64,000 nt of DNA from JASBRS01 sp964496495 (GTDB taxonomy: Bacteria > Deinococcota > Deinococci > Deinococcales > Trueperaceae), in the NCBI GenBank assembly GCA_964496495.1, contig CAZBZU010000004.1:62001-126000 (forward strand), written 5' to 3'. The position numbers and the translations under genes are program-made. Positions 18,004 through 25,521 of the stretch are shown here, piece by piece. Under the pieces are notes generated by a model. That model was not told the origin of the DNA. It saw only the letters and a list, made by a program, of their open reading frames with translations, and ran no database searches. How positions within the stretch are numbered: the first letter of the stretch is position 1; each line of letters begins with the position of its first letter.

Positions 18004-18009
18004 ACGATA
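18004..18009 (-). promoter_or_regulatory. -10 box for a leaderless transcript
   Basis: Minus strand TATCGT, 7 nt before the ATG at 17996; no Shine-Dalgarno in between. Confidence 0.4.
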
Positions 18010-18077
18010 CCCCCTGGCGGGACGGCCGCGGCGAGGTACCGGGCCTCTCCGCCTGGGCCGACATCGCCGCCCCAGGC

Positions 18078-18614
18078 TCAGACGAGCTTCTTGGCGTACC
18101 AGTCGAGAACGGGCTTGGCGTCGATGGCGAAGGCGTAGCCGAGCGCCTCCCAGAAACGCCGCGCCCGCGGGTTCTGACCGTAGATGCTGGCGAGCACGCG
18201 CCGCACGCGGCCACGCAGACGAACCTCCAGGTCACGGACGCAGCTGCTGCCGATGCCGCGACCCTGAACGTCACCCTCCACCAGCAACAGGTTGACGGTG
18301 GCGTCACCCGCGACCGGGTAGTCGAGCTTGTAGTCGAGGTAGCCGACCACCTGCCTGCCGCTGCGCGGGTCGCGAAGCTCGTGATCCGGCGGAACCTGGC
18401 GGCGCGGCGGCCGCAGCACCAGCTCGGTGTAGCGGCGCGGATCGCGAGCGGCGGTATCGAGGTCGGTCTTGACCTCCGCCAGGGTGGGGACGGGGATGGA
18501 GATGATCTCGAAATAGCTGGGCGTCTTCAGGTACAGGCGATGGACGAGGGTGGCATCCGATACCTCGGCGGGACGCGTCAAGGCACCGGGCGACGTCAGA
18601 TCCAATGCGCTCAT
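18078..18614 (-). CDS. GNAT family acetyltransferase
   Basis: A 178-aa single-domain GNAT. The acetyl-CoA loop is DVQGRGIGSSCVRDLE (motif Q/RxxGxG/A) around residues 121-136, followed by NPRARRFWEALGYAFAID, the usual motif B. It begins SPGALTRPAEVSDATLVHRLY, a typical GNAT opening. GGAG lies 7 nt before the ATG. It is transcribed away from the sphingolipid-like cluster. Substrate unknown. Confidence 0.8.
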   Translation of the reverse strand: MSALDLTSPGALTRPAEVSDATLVHRLYLKTPSYFEIISIPVPTLAEVKTDLDTAARDPRRYTELVLRPPRRQVPPDHELRDPRSGRQVVGYLDYKLDYPVAGDATVNLLLVEGDVQGRGIGSSCVRDLEVRLRGRVRRVLASIYGQNPRARRFWEALGYAFAIDAKPVLDWYAKKLV

Positions 18615-18667
18615 CCTTCCGCTCCTATGGCCATGGGCGATGAGTCAATTGTGACCGCCACGACGCG

Positions 18668-18673
18668 ATTATA
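18668..18673 (-). promoter_or_regulatory. -10 box of the GNAT gene
   Basis: A perfect TATAAT on the minus strand about 54 nt upstream of the ATG at 18614; -35 weak. Confidence 0.5.
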
Positions 18674-18841
18674 GTTCGGCGCATCGGCCGCGGCCAGCGG
18701 TTGGGTCACACCCGCGGCGGCCCGCCACGCCGCCTCGCCGCCGGCGCGGCGCCCCGCTGGTGCGAACCTCGCTTGCGTTAGGGAATGGCATTGCGTAGGG
18801 TGTGGCGAGCCCGGGGGACAGGGAGCGATGCAGCGGCCCGA

Positions 18842-18850
18842 TGCTATAGT
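18842..18850 (+). promoter_or_regulatory. Extended -10 promoter of the ceramide-like operon
   Basis: TGC followed by TATAGT (18845-18850), the TGn extended -10 form that can act without a -35. It would give a leader of roughly 28 nt before the TTG at 18886. Confidence 0.55.
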
Positions 18851-18885
18851 GTCGCAATTCGCTCGCAGCCGCGATGGAGGACGAC

Positions 18886-20142
18886 TTGTCAGAGGCCCTA
18901 GACACCCGCCAGAACGCCGCAGCTACGGACAGCGCGCAGGAGCGCCCTGGCGCCCCCCGCGACGCCTTCGCCAAGGCATTCAACTTCAGCCGTGCCGAGC
19001 TGGCCGAAGCGTCTGGCCTCCACCCCTACTTCAAGCCCATCGCGGCGCAACACGGCGGCACCGTTCAGGCGAACGGCCGGGAGATGGTGATCACCGGCTC
19101 GAACGACTATCTCGGGTTGACGCAGGACGACCGCCTCAAGGACGCGGCCCGCGGCGCCCTGGACGATTTCGGCACCAGCTGCACGGGGTCGCGCTTCCTC
19201 ACCGGTACCTTGACGCTCCACGAGACGCTCGAGGGGCGCCTGGCCTCCTTCCTCAGGAAGGAAGCCGCGCTCACCTTCAGCGCCGGCTACCTCGGTTGCC
19301 TCTCGGTCGTGAGCGCCTTGGCCGGCCGGCACGACATCCTCTACTACGACCGTGAGAACCACGCCTCGCTGTACGACGCGGCACGGCTGTCGTTCGCCAG
19401 CGTGCGCAAGTACGATCACAACGACCTCGACCACCTCGACCGCCTGCTCCAGGCCGACGCCGACAAGCCCGGCGGTCGCATCATCGTGTCCGACGGAGTC
19501 TTCTCCATGAGCGGGCACATCGTCGACCTTCCCGGCCTGGTGGAGCTCAAGCGGCGCTACGATGCCCGCCTGATCATCGACGACGCCCATGCCACCGGCG
19601 TGCTCGGCGAGAACGGTCGCGGTACCGGCGAGCACTTCGGCCTCGAGGCCGAGGTCGACGTCATCGTCGGCACCTTCTCGAAATCGTTCGCCAGCGTGGG
19701 CGGATTCATGGGGGCCGACCGCAAGGTGGTGCAGTTCGTCAAGCACCATGCCCGGCCGTTCATCTTCACCGCCGCGCTGCCGGCCATGCAGATGGCCGCG
19801 GCACTGACCGCCCTCGACATCATGGAGAGCGAGAGCGAGCACCGCCACCGGCTGTGGCAGAACGTGGCGCGCTTCCGTGGGGGCATGCAGGCCCTGGGGT
19901 TCGACACGCTCGGGTCGGAGACCCCCATCGTCCCGGTGCTGGTCGGCGAGGACGATCGTGCGCTGGCGTTCTGGAAGGGCCTGTGGGATGAAGGCGTGTT
20001 CACGACGCCGGCACTGCCGCCGGGCGTGCCGCCCGGACACTCCATCATCCGGACCAGCGTCAACGCCAACCATACCGACGAGCAGCTCGACCGCCTCCTG
20101 TCGGCGTTCGAGACCGTCGGCAAGCACCTTGGTGTAATCTGA
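18886..20142 (+). CDS. Alpha-oxoamine synthase, probable serine palmitoyltransferase
   Basis: A PLP enzyme of the alpha-oxoamine synthase family (serine palmitoyltransferase, KBL, BioF). The Schiff-base Lys sits in GTFSKSFASVGGF; the TFSKSF form is the one I associate with serine palmitoyltransferases, whereas KBL and BioF normally read GTLGK-like. Other marks: ITGSNDYLGLT, ENHASLYDAARLS and IIDDAHATGVLGENGRG. The product would be 3-ketosphinganine from serine and an acyl thioester. The next gene is a bCerS-like acyltransferase, which supports this reading. GGAGG at 18876-18880 is 5 nt before TTG 18886, so I prefer that start to the ATG at 18874, which lacks a site. KBL or BioF activity remains possible. 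Confidence 0.75.
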   Translation: MSEALDTRQNAAATDSAQERPGAPRDAFAKAFNFSRAELAEASGLHPYFKPIAAQHGGTVQANGREMVITGSNDYLGLTQDDRLKDAARGALDDFGTSCTGSRFLTGTLTLHETLEGRLASFLRKEAALTFSAGYLGCLSVVSALAGRHDILYYDRENHASLYDAARLSFASVRKYDHNDLDHLDRLLQADADKPGGRIIVSDGVFSMSGHIVDLPGLVELKRRYDARLIIDDAHATGVLGENGRGTGEHFGLEAEVDVIVGTFSKSFASVGGFMGADRKVVQFVKHHARPFIFTAALPAMQMAAALTALDIMESESEHRHRLWQNVARFRGGMQALGFDTLGSETPIVPVLVGEDDRALAFWKGLWDEGVFTTPALPPGVPPGHSIIRTSVNANHTDEQLDRLLSAFETVGKHLGVI

Positions 20143-20166
20143 CAGCCGAAACCGAGGTGATGGGAC

Positions 20167-21276
20167 ATGGTCGAGACTCTCAAGGTCGCGACGAACCGCG
20201 ACTTGCGACGGTTCGTTGATTACGTCTACCGCAAGTACCGCGGCGATCCCACGTTCGTCCCGCCGCTGCGCATGGGAGAGTTCGACAAGCTGAACCCCAA
20301 GAAGAACCCCTTCTTCGAGCACGGCCGCATGACCCTGTACCTCGCGGAGCGTGACGGCGACACGGTCGGCCGCATCGCCTTCATCGACAACGACGCGCAC
20401 AACGAGCAGTTCGGCGAGAACCTGGCGTTCTTCGGGTTCTTCGAGGCGGAGGACGAGGAGGTGGCGGCGGCGCTGTACCGCGCCGTCGAGGACGAGGCCC
20501 GCGCCACCGGCCGCGAGGTGCTGCGCGGCCCGGTCAACCCCACGATGGACGACGGCGCCGGGTTCCAGCTGGACGCCTTCGACACCCGTCCGTTCATCAT
20601 GATGCCCCAGAACCCCCCGAGCTATCCGGGCATGGCGGAGCAGAACGGCTACGCCAAGATCAAGGATCTCTATGCCTGGCGCATCGACATCCGGAACGGG
20701 GCGACCGAGCGGCTCGAGCGCCTGGCGGACCGGGTGCGCAAGCGCTACGACGTCACCGTGCGACCCGCGGACATGAAGCAGTTCAAGCGCGAGATCGGGC
20801 TGCTGAAGAAGCTCTACACCGAGGCGTGGGAGGAGAACTGGGGTCAGGTGCGGGGCACCGACGCCGAGTTCGACTACCTCGCCAACGACCTGAAGCTCAT
20901 CATCGAGCCGCAGCTGGCGCTGTTCCTGGAGTACAAGGGCGACACCGTCGGCCTCTCCATCACCATCCCCGACCTCAATCAGGTGCTCGCCCGCTTCAAC
21001 GGGCGGCTCTTGCCGTTCGGGCTCGTTCCCCTGCTCAACCGCAAGAAGATCATCGACCAGGGGCGGCTGGCGATCCTCGGGGTAGTGCAGGAGCACCGCC
21101 ACAAGGGCTTCGACGTGCTGCTGATCGCCGAGTCGGCGCGGCGCGGCCGCGAGCTGGGTTGGACCGGCGGCGAGTGCAGCTGGGTCCTCGAGGACAACGA
21201 CGCCATGAACCGGGGTATCGAGGCCGCAGGCGGCGAGCTCTACAAGACCTACCGCATGTACCAGAAGGCGCTATGA
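20167..21276 (+). CDS. GNAT-like acyltransferase, probable bacterial ceramide synthase (bCerS-like)
   Basis: A 369-aa protein of a large GNAT-like family commonly annotated only as N-acetyltransferase. It starts with DLRRFVDYVYRKYRGDPTFVPPLRMGEF, has the long central part GPVNPTMDDGAGFQLDAF...IMMPQNPPSYPGMAEQNGYAKIKDLYAW and ends GGECSWVLEDNDAMNRGIEAAGGELYKTYRMYQKAL, which fits the family to which Caulobacter ceramide synthase bCerS belongs (from memory). bCerS acylates the amine of 3-ketosphinganine. The gene lies 24 nt after the oxoamine synthase and overlaps the next gene by 4 nt. Substrate chain length cannot be read from sequence. Confidence 0.65.
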   Translation: MVETLKVATNRDLRRFVDYVYRKYRGDPTFVPPLRMGEFDKLNPKKNPFFEHGRMTLYLAERDGDTVGRIAFIDNDAHNEQFGENLAFFGFFEAEDEEVAAALYRAVEDEARATGREVLRGPVNPTMDDGAGFQLDAFDTRPFIMMPQNPPSYPGMAEQNGYAKIKDLYAWRIDIRNGATERLERLADRVRKRYDVTVRPADMKQFKREIGLLKKLYTEAWEENWGQVRGTDAEFDYLANDLKLIIEPQLALFLEYKGDTVGLSITIPDLNQVLARFNGRLLPFGLVPLLNRKKIIDQGRLAILGVVQEHRHKGFDVLLIAESARRGRELGWTGGECSWVLEDNDAMNRGIEAAGGELYKTYRMYQKAL

Positions 21277-22007
21277 ACCCGCTGCGTTCGGTCGGCGTCG
21301 CATTCGCCGATCTGGCGCAGCTCTTCGACCGCAAGCACGCCCGCCTCTGGTTCCTCCTCACGGCCGCCCTGCTGCTGCAGGCCGGCTTCTGGTACCTGGG
21401 AAGCCCCGGGCCGGCGCTCCTCGCCTTCCAGCCGCGAGACCTGCCGTCGGCCATCGTCATCATCGCCTGGTCGCTGGTGTTGCTGCTGGCGGTGCCGGCG
21501 CTGCTGAGCGCCCTGCTGGGAGTCGACCTGCGCCACCTCGGCCTGCGGCTCGGCGACTGGCGCTACGGCCTCGGGGCGGCCATCGCCGGCGTTGTCATCG
21601 CTGTGCCCTTGATGTACGCGGGCAGCTTCGACGCGGGCCTGCAGGCCACCTACCCCTGGGCCGGGGCCTGGGTGGGCAGCAACATCGGCACCGTCGTCGC
21701 CTGGGTGCTGCTCTACGGCCTGTACTACGTGGCGTTCGAATTCTTCTATCGGGGCTTCCTGCAGCGGGTGGTGGCCGACGCCTGGGGCGCTCCTCAGGGC
21801 ATCTGGGTACAGACGCTGGCGGCGACGCTGATCCACCTGGGAAAGCCGTTGACCGAAGTGATTGCCGCCCTGCCGGCCAGCCTGCTGTTCGGCGTCATCG
21901 CCCTGCGCAGCCGCTCGGTGCTCTACTCCACCATCATCCACCTGGCCATCGGCATGTCGATCGACCTGTTCGTCCTCGCCCATCAGGGCCTGCTGTTCCC
22001 CCACTAG
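21273..22007 (+). CDS. CPBP-type (CAAX protease-like) membrane protein
   Basis: A 244-aa multi-pass membrane protein of the Abi/CPBP fold, coupled to the previous gene by ATGA. About seven hydrophobic segments. The first catalytic motif normally EExxxR reads F-E156-F-F-Y-R160, so the first Glu is lost; His188 and His223 occupy the places of the two metal-site His, with Asp231 further on. It could be a degenerate protease or have a non-proteolytic role. Its position inside the lipid gene run suggests a lipid-linked membrane function (inference). Confidence 0.6.
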   Translation: MNPLRSVGVAFADLAQLFDRKHARLWFLLTAALLLQAGFWYLGSPGPALLAFQPRDLPSAIVIIAWSLVLLLAVPALLSALLGVDLRHLGLRLGDWRYGLGAAIAGVVIAVPLMYAGSFDAGLQATYPWAGAWVGSNIGTVVAWVLLYGLYYVAFEFFYRGFLQRVVADAWGAPQGIWVQTLAATLIHLGKPLTEVIAALPASLLFGVIALRSRSVLYSTIIHLAIGMSIDLFVLAHQGLLFPH

Positions 22008-22111
22008 CCGGCCTGCAGTGCCGCCCCGCACCGCCGCGCGCCGGCCGGCGGGCGACCCCGCTGCGGCCGCGCAGCGCCCCTTCCTGGTAGGCTTGGTCAG
22101 CGACGGGAGTC

Positions 22112-23098
22112 ATGAAGGTTCTGGTCACTGGCGCCCACGGCTTCCTCGGAAGCCACATCAGCGAGACCCTGTTGGCCGGCGGCCACCGGGTCCGGGCCCT
22201 CGTTTCGCCCTGGGGAGACATCGGCAACCTGCACGCCGCGATGGGCAAACCCGAGCTGGAGCTGCAGCGCGCCGACCTGAGCCAGGAGGGCGCGGTATCC
22301 GGCCTCTGCGACCAGGTCGACGCCGTCGTCCACGCCGCCGCCAGGGTGGCCGATTGGGGGCCCTGGGACGCCTTCTACCGCACCAACGTGGAGGGCACCC
22401 GGCACCTGCTCGCCGAGGCGGCCGCCGGCGGCGTCCGGCGCTTCGTGCTCATCTCCAGCGTCGCGGTGCATCGCTACAGCGGCTTCCGCCAGGCGGACCC
22501 GCGCACCCAGCCGCGCGACAACGTGCGTGACGCCTACGCCTACTCGAAGATCCTGGCCGAGGATCTGGTGTTCGACGCCGTCGGCATCGAAGGCGTGGTG
22601 GTGCGCCCCGGCCTGTGGCCGTTCGGGCCGCGTGACACGAACTTCCGCCGCGTGGCCAGGGCGCTGGAGCAGGGGCTGTTCCCCATGGTGGGGAGTGGCG
22701 AGAGCGTCATCAACACCGCCTACGCCGAGAACCTCGCCGCCGGCGTGCGGCTCGCCATCGAACGCCCCGAAGCGGCGGGACGCGTCTACCTCATCGCCGA
22801 CGAGGGCATGCCGACCTGGCGCGAGCTGCTCACCGAGCTGGCGCGCCTGCTGGGGGAGCCCCCGCCGCGGCTTCGCCTGCCGAGGACGCCGACGCGGGCC
22901 CTGGCATCGGGAGTGGAAGCCACCTGGGGCGCGCTCTTCCCCCGCAACGAGCCGCCCATGACCCGTTACCGTGCCGGTCTCATGGCACGCGACGTGCACT
23001 TCAGCATCCGGCACGCCGTGGAAGAGCTGGGGTACCGGCCCGCCGTGAGCTGGCAGGAGGGCCTGCGCCGCACCGTAGGCGCCTTTGCGCCCATCTGA
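22112..23098 (+). CDS. NAD-dependent epimerase/dehydratase (extended SDR), probable CerR-like ceramide reductase
   Basis: A 328-aa extended short-chain dehydrogenase/reductase. The nucleotide site VTGAHGFLGSH is at residues 5-15; VVHAAARVADWG, the serine region VLISSVAVHRYSG and the catalytic YSK (AYAYSKILAE) follow. The pattern resembles 3-beta-HSD / sterol-4-carboxylate dehydrogenase-like SDRs, the group that contains CerR, the reductase of the keto group in bacterial ceramide synthesis. GGGAG occurs just before the ATG but only 2 nt away. Context with the two upstream enzymes gives the proposed role; a sugar epimerase for the next-door glycosyltransferase is an alternative. Confidence 0.65.
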   Translation: MKVLVTGAHGFLGSHISETLLAGGHRVRALVSPWGDIGNLHAAMGKPELELQRADLSQEGAVSGLCDQVDAVVHAAARVADWGPWDAFYRTNVEGTRHLLAEAAAGGVRRFVLISSVAVHRYSGFRQADPRTQPRDNVRDAYAYSKILAEDLVFDAVGIEGVVVRPGLWPFGPRDTNFRRVARALEQGLFPMVGSGESVINTAYAENLAAGVRLAIERPEAAGRVYLIADEGMPTWRELLTELARLLGEPPPRLRLPRTPTRALASGVEATWGALFPRNEPPMTRYRAGLMARDVHFSIRHAVEELGYRPAVSWQEGLRRTVGAFAPI

Positions 23099-23147
23099 GC
23101 GAGCTCCGCCGCCCCCGGGCGAGCCGGAGTCGGAACAGGAATGCAGT

Positions 23148-24314
23148 GTGTCTCGTCCTGGGAACATCTTCTTCGCCACCATCGCCGCCGGCGGTGGTCA
23201 CGTCGCGACCGCTCGCGCCATGGCCGAGAGCGTCGAGGAGCTGAGCGGCGGCCAGGTGCATGCCCGCGTCAGCGACGTCATGGCGGAGTTCGGGCCGCAG
23301 CGCCTGGACGCACGCCACAAGCGCGGGTGGCGCCTGATGCTGCGCTACCCGCTGCTGGTGCGCTCCGCCCAGCGCCTCATCGACGCCGCCCCTGCCATCA
23401 CCGCCAGCACCCAGCGAGTCATGCTGGACGGCTTCGCGCGCCGGCTGGCGACGGTGTTGGGCGAGCTCGCGCCGGACCTGGTGGTGGGAAACCACGGTTG
23501 GCTGGCCACCGCGCTCACCCTGGCGCAGCGGCGCCATGGGCTGCAGATGCCGGTCCTCACCTACGTCACCGAGCCGCTCGACGCCAACGCGCTGTGGGCG
23601 GAGCCGCGGGCCGAGCGCGTGCTGGTGGCCTCGGCCGGCGCCCGCAACGACCTGGTGCGCCTGGGCGTGCCCGCCACGGTCGTCGACGTAGTGGGCTACC
23701 CGGTGCAGCGGCGCTTCCGGCGGGCGCCGACCCGGCAGCAGGCGCGCCAGGAGCTGGGTCTGGAGGACCGCTTCACCTGCCTGGTGAGCCTCGGTGCCGA
23801 GGGCCTGGCGGGCCGCCCCGCCCAGGTGGCGCGCTCGCTGGCGGCGGACGGCGCGCAGGTCGTGGTCATCACGGGCCGGAACAGGGAGCTCGCCGACACC
23901 CTCCGCAGCATGACGGACAGCCCGCCCCATCTGCTCGTCCGCGAGTACGTCGAGGACATGGAGCGCTACGTTGCGGCTGCCGACGTGGTGGTCGGCAAGG
24001 CCGGGCCCGCCAGCGTGATGGAGACGTTGGCGGTCGGCCGACCGCTGATCCTCACGGCCTATGCCGGCATCAACGAACGCCGGGTGGCCGAGTTCGTGGA
24101 AGGTCACGCGCTGGGAACGCTGGTGCGGCGTCCCGAGGAGCTGGCGGCGGCCGTGCGCCGCCTGCAGGACGCCCCGGAGACGCGCCACGCCACCGAGGAG
24201 CGGTTCGACGCGCTCGGCTTCGACCGCATGAGCGACGGCATCGGCCACTACCTGCTGCACTACGCCGCCAGCGGCCGGCCGCCGGCGGAGCCCGACGTGG
24301 TGGCACTGACGTGA
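23148..24314 (+). CDS. Lipid glycosyltransferase, MGDG synthase / MurG-like
   Basis: A 388-aa GT-B glycosyltransferase. The N-terminal segment IFFATIAAGGGHVATARAMAESVEEL matches the MGDG-synthase/UgtP opening loop, and the C-terminal half has the donor site ADVVVGKAGPASVMETLAVGRPLILTAY, the GT28 signature. Such enzymes move a sugar from a nucleotide donor to diacylglycerol, ceramide or a lipid intermediate at the cytoplasmic membrane. The GTG at 23148 is chosen because AGGA ends 7 nt before it. Following CerR-like and bCerS-like genes, ceramide is a plausible acceptor (inference). Confidence 0.75.
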   Translation: MSRPGNIFFATIAAGGGHVATARAMAESVEELSGGQVHARVSDVMAEFGPQRLDARHKRGWRLMLRYPLLVRSAQRLIDAAPAITASTQRVMLDGFARRLATVLGELAPDLVVGNHGWLATALTLAQRRHGLQMPVLTYVTEPLDANALWAEPRAERVLVASAGARNDLVRLGVPATVVDVVGYPVQRRFRRAPTRQQARQELGLEDRFTCLVSLGAEGLAGRPAQVARSLAADGAQVVVITGRNRELADTLRSMTDSPPHLLVREYVEDMERYVAAADVVVGKAGPASVMETLAVGRPLILTAYAGINERRVAEFVEGHALGTLVRRPEELAAAVRRLQDAPETRHATEERFDALGFDRMSDGIGHYLLHYAASGRPPAEPDVVALT

Positions 24315-24384
24315 GCTCGGCCGGCACCTGCGAGGGCGCCATGAGCCCGGCCGGCGGGCGTCGCCACGCGGGAGATGCCGGCAG

Positions 24385-25434
24385 GTGAAGACCGTCTGGC
24401 GGTCGCTGCTGGTGTCGCTGCTCTTCAGCGCCGCGGGCCTGACGTGGGTGGTGCTCCGCGTCGGCTCCGTCTCCGACCTGCTGGCGGTGCGGCACATGCC
24501 GGCAGCGGCCGTGCTGGCAGCCGTGGCCGCCCTGGGCGTGACCTTCGTGTTCGCGGGCCTGCGGCTGCAGCTGCTGTGCCGCCGGCTGGGCTTCGACCTC
24601 AAGCTCCACCATGCCATCCGCGCCCACGTGCTGGGCATGTTCAGCGCCACGGTGACGCCGGGCGGCAGCGGGAACATGCCGGCGATCGCGCTGACGCTCC
24701 AACACCACGGTCAGCGGAGCGGCCGCGCCTGGGCCGTGGGGGTGGCGGTCTTCGGCGCCGATGCCTTGTTCCACAGCTGGACCACGCCCATCGCCCTGGC
24801 GATCCTCTACCGGGACCGGCTGTACCCGCGGACACCGCTGTGGCTGGGCGTCGGCCTCGCCGCGCTGGTGATCGCCGGCGCCGTCGCCTACATCGTGCAG
24901 TTCCGCCTGGCGTGGCTCGAGCCCCTGGCCCGCTTCGTCCTCCGCGGCCCGCTCATCCGTTGGCGCCGCCAGGGCCTGCGCTTCATCGACGTCATGCTGG
25001 AGGCCAACCGCCTGTTCGCCAGCGCGCCGGTGAGCTTCTACCTGAGGGTCCAGCTCTACAGCCTGGTCGCGGGCGTCAGCTTCTACTCCATCCTCTACTG
25101 GCTGGCCAGGGGACTGTCTCTCAACGTCACGCTGTGGGGCATCGCCGCGGCGCTGACCATCATCAACGTGATCGCCACCTTTGTCCCCACGCCGGGCGGC
25201 AGTGGCGTCTTCGAGCTCGGCATCTCCTACCTGCTGGTCGCTCGGGGCGGCGCCGCCACGGTGCCGGCGGTGGTGCTGGTGTGGCGGGTGATCACCTACT
25301 ACTCGATCTTCCTGATCGGCCCGATGCTGGGCGGCTACCTGCTGGCCCGCCGGACCATCGCCCCGGCGGACGTGGGCCCGCCCGGCAGCAGCAGCGGCAG
25401 CGGCAGCGGTAGCGGCGGCGGTCCCGGCGCCTGA
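24385..25434 (+). CDS. Flippase-like membrane protein (LPG synthase TM / UPF0104 family)
   Basis: A 349-aa integral membrane protein with about seven to eight helices. The core motif TVTPGGSGNMPAIALTL and later ATFVPTPGGSGVFELG are the two PGGxG loops of the lysylphosphatidylglycerol synthase transmembrane (flippase-like) family. It has no synthase domain. A family member beside a lipid glycosyltransferase may flip glycolipid across the inner membrane (inference). The C-terminus ends in a Gly/Ser repeat of about 15 residues. GTG start; GGGAG lies 10 nt upstream. Confidence 0.75.
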   Translation: MKTVWRSLLVSLLFSAAGLTWVVLRVGSVSDLLAVRHMPAAAVLAAVAALGVTFVFAGLRLQLLCRRLGFDLKLHHAIRAHVLGMFSATVTPGGSGNMPAIALTLQHHGQRSGRAWAVGVAVFGADALFHSWTTPIALAILYRDRLYPRTPLWLGVGLAALVIAGAVAYIVQFRLAWLEPLARFVLRGPLIRWRRQGLRFIDVMLEANRLFASAPVSFYLRVQLYSLVAGVSFYSILYWLARGLSLNVTLWGIAAALTIINVIATFVPTPGGSGVFELGISYLLVARGGAATVPAVVLVWRVITYYSIFLIGPMLGGYLLARRTIAPADVGPPGSSSGSGSGSGGGPGA

Positions 25435-25508
25435 CCCGCGCAGCCCGGGGCCCCCTCACGCACGCCATTCGGTCCGGGGCCGGCCGCCGACGGGGGTCGG
25501 CGGACCTG

Positions 25509-25514
25509 TACACT
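25509..25514 (+). promoter_or_regulatory. -10 box for leaderless ABC permease transcript
   Basis: TACACT ends 7 nt before the GTG at 25522; no ribosome binding site. This suggests a separate transcript start inside the long plus-strand run. Confidence 0.5.
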
Positions 25515-25521
25515 GAGGCTC

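Noticed and set aside
18886..20142. 2-amino-3-ketobutyrate CoA ligase (KBL) assignment
   Set aside because: The active-site segment TFSKSF and the bCerS-like neighbour favour serine palmitoyltransferase, and no threonine dehydrogenase is adjacent. Not fully excluded.
22081..22093. TAGGCT before the CerR-like gene as a separate promoter
   Set aside because: No -35 or extended -10, and the 104-nt gap can be read through from upstream; kept only as a weak possibility.
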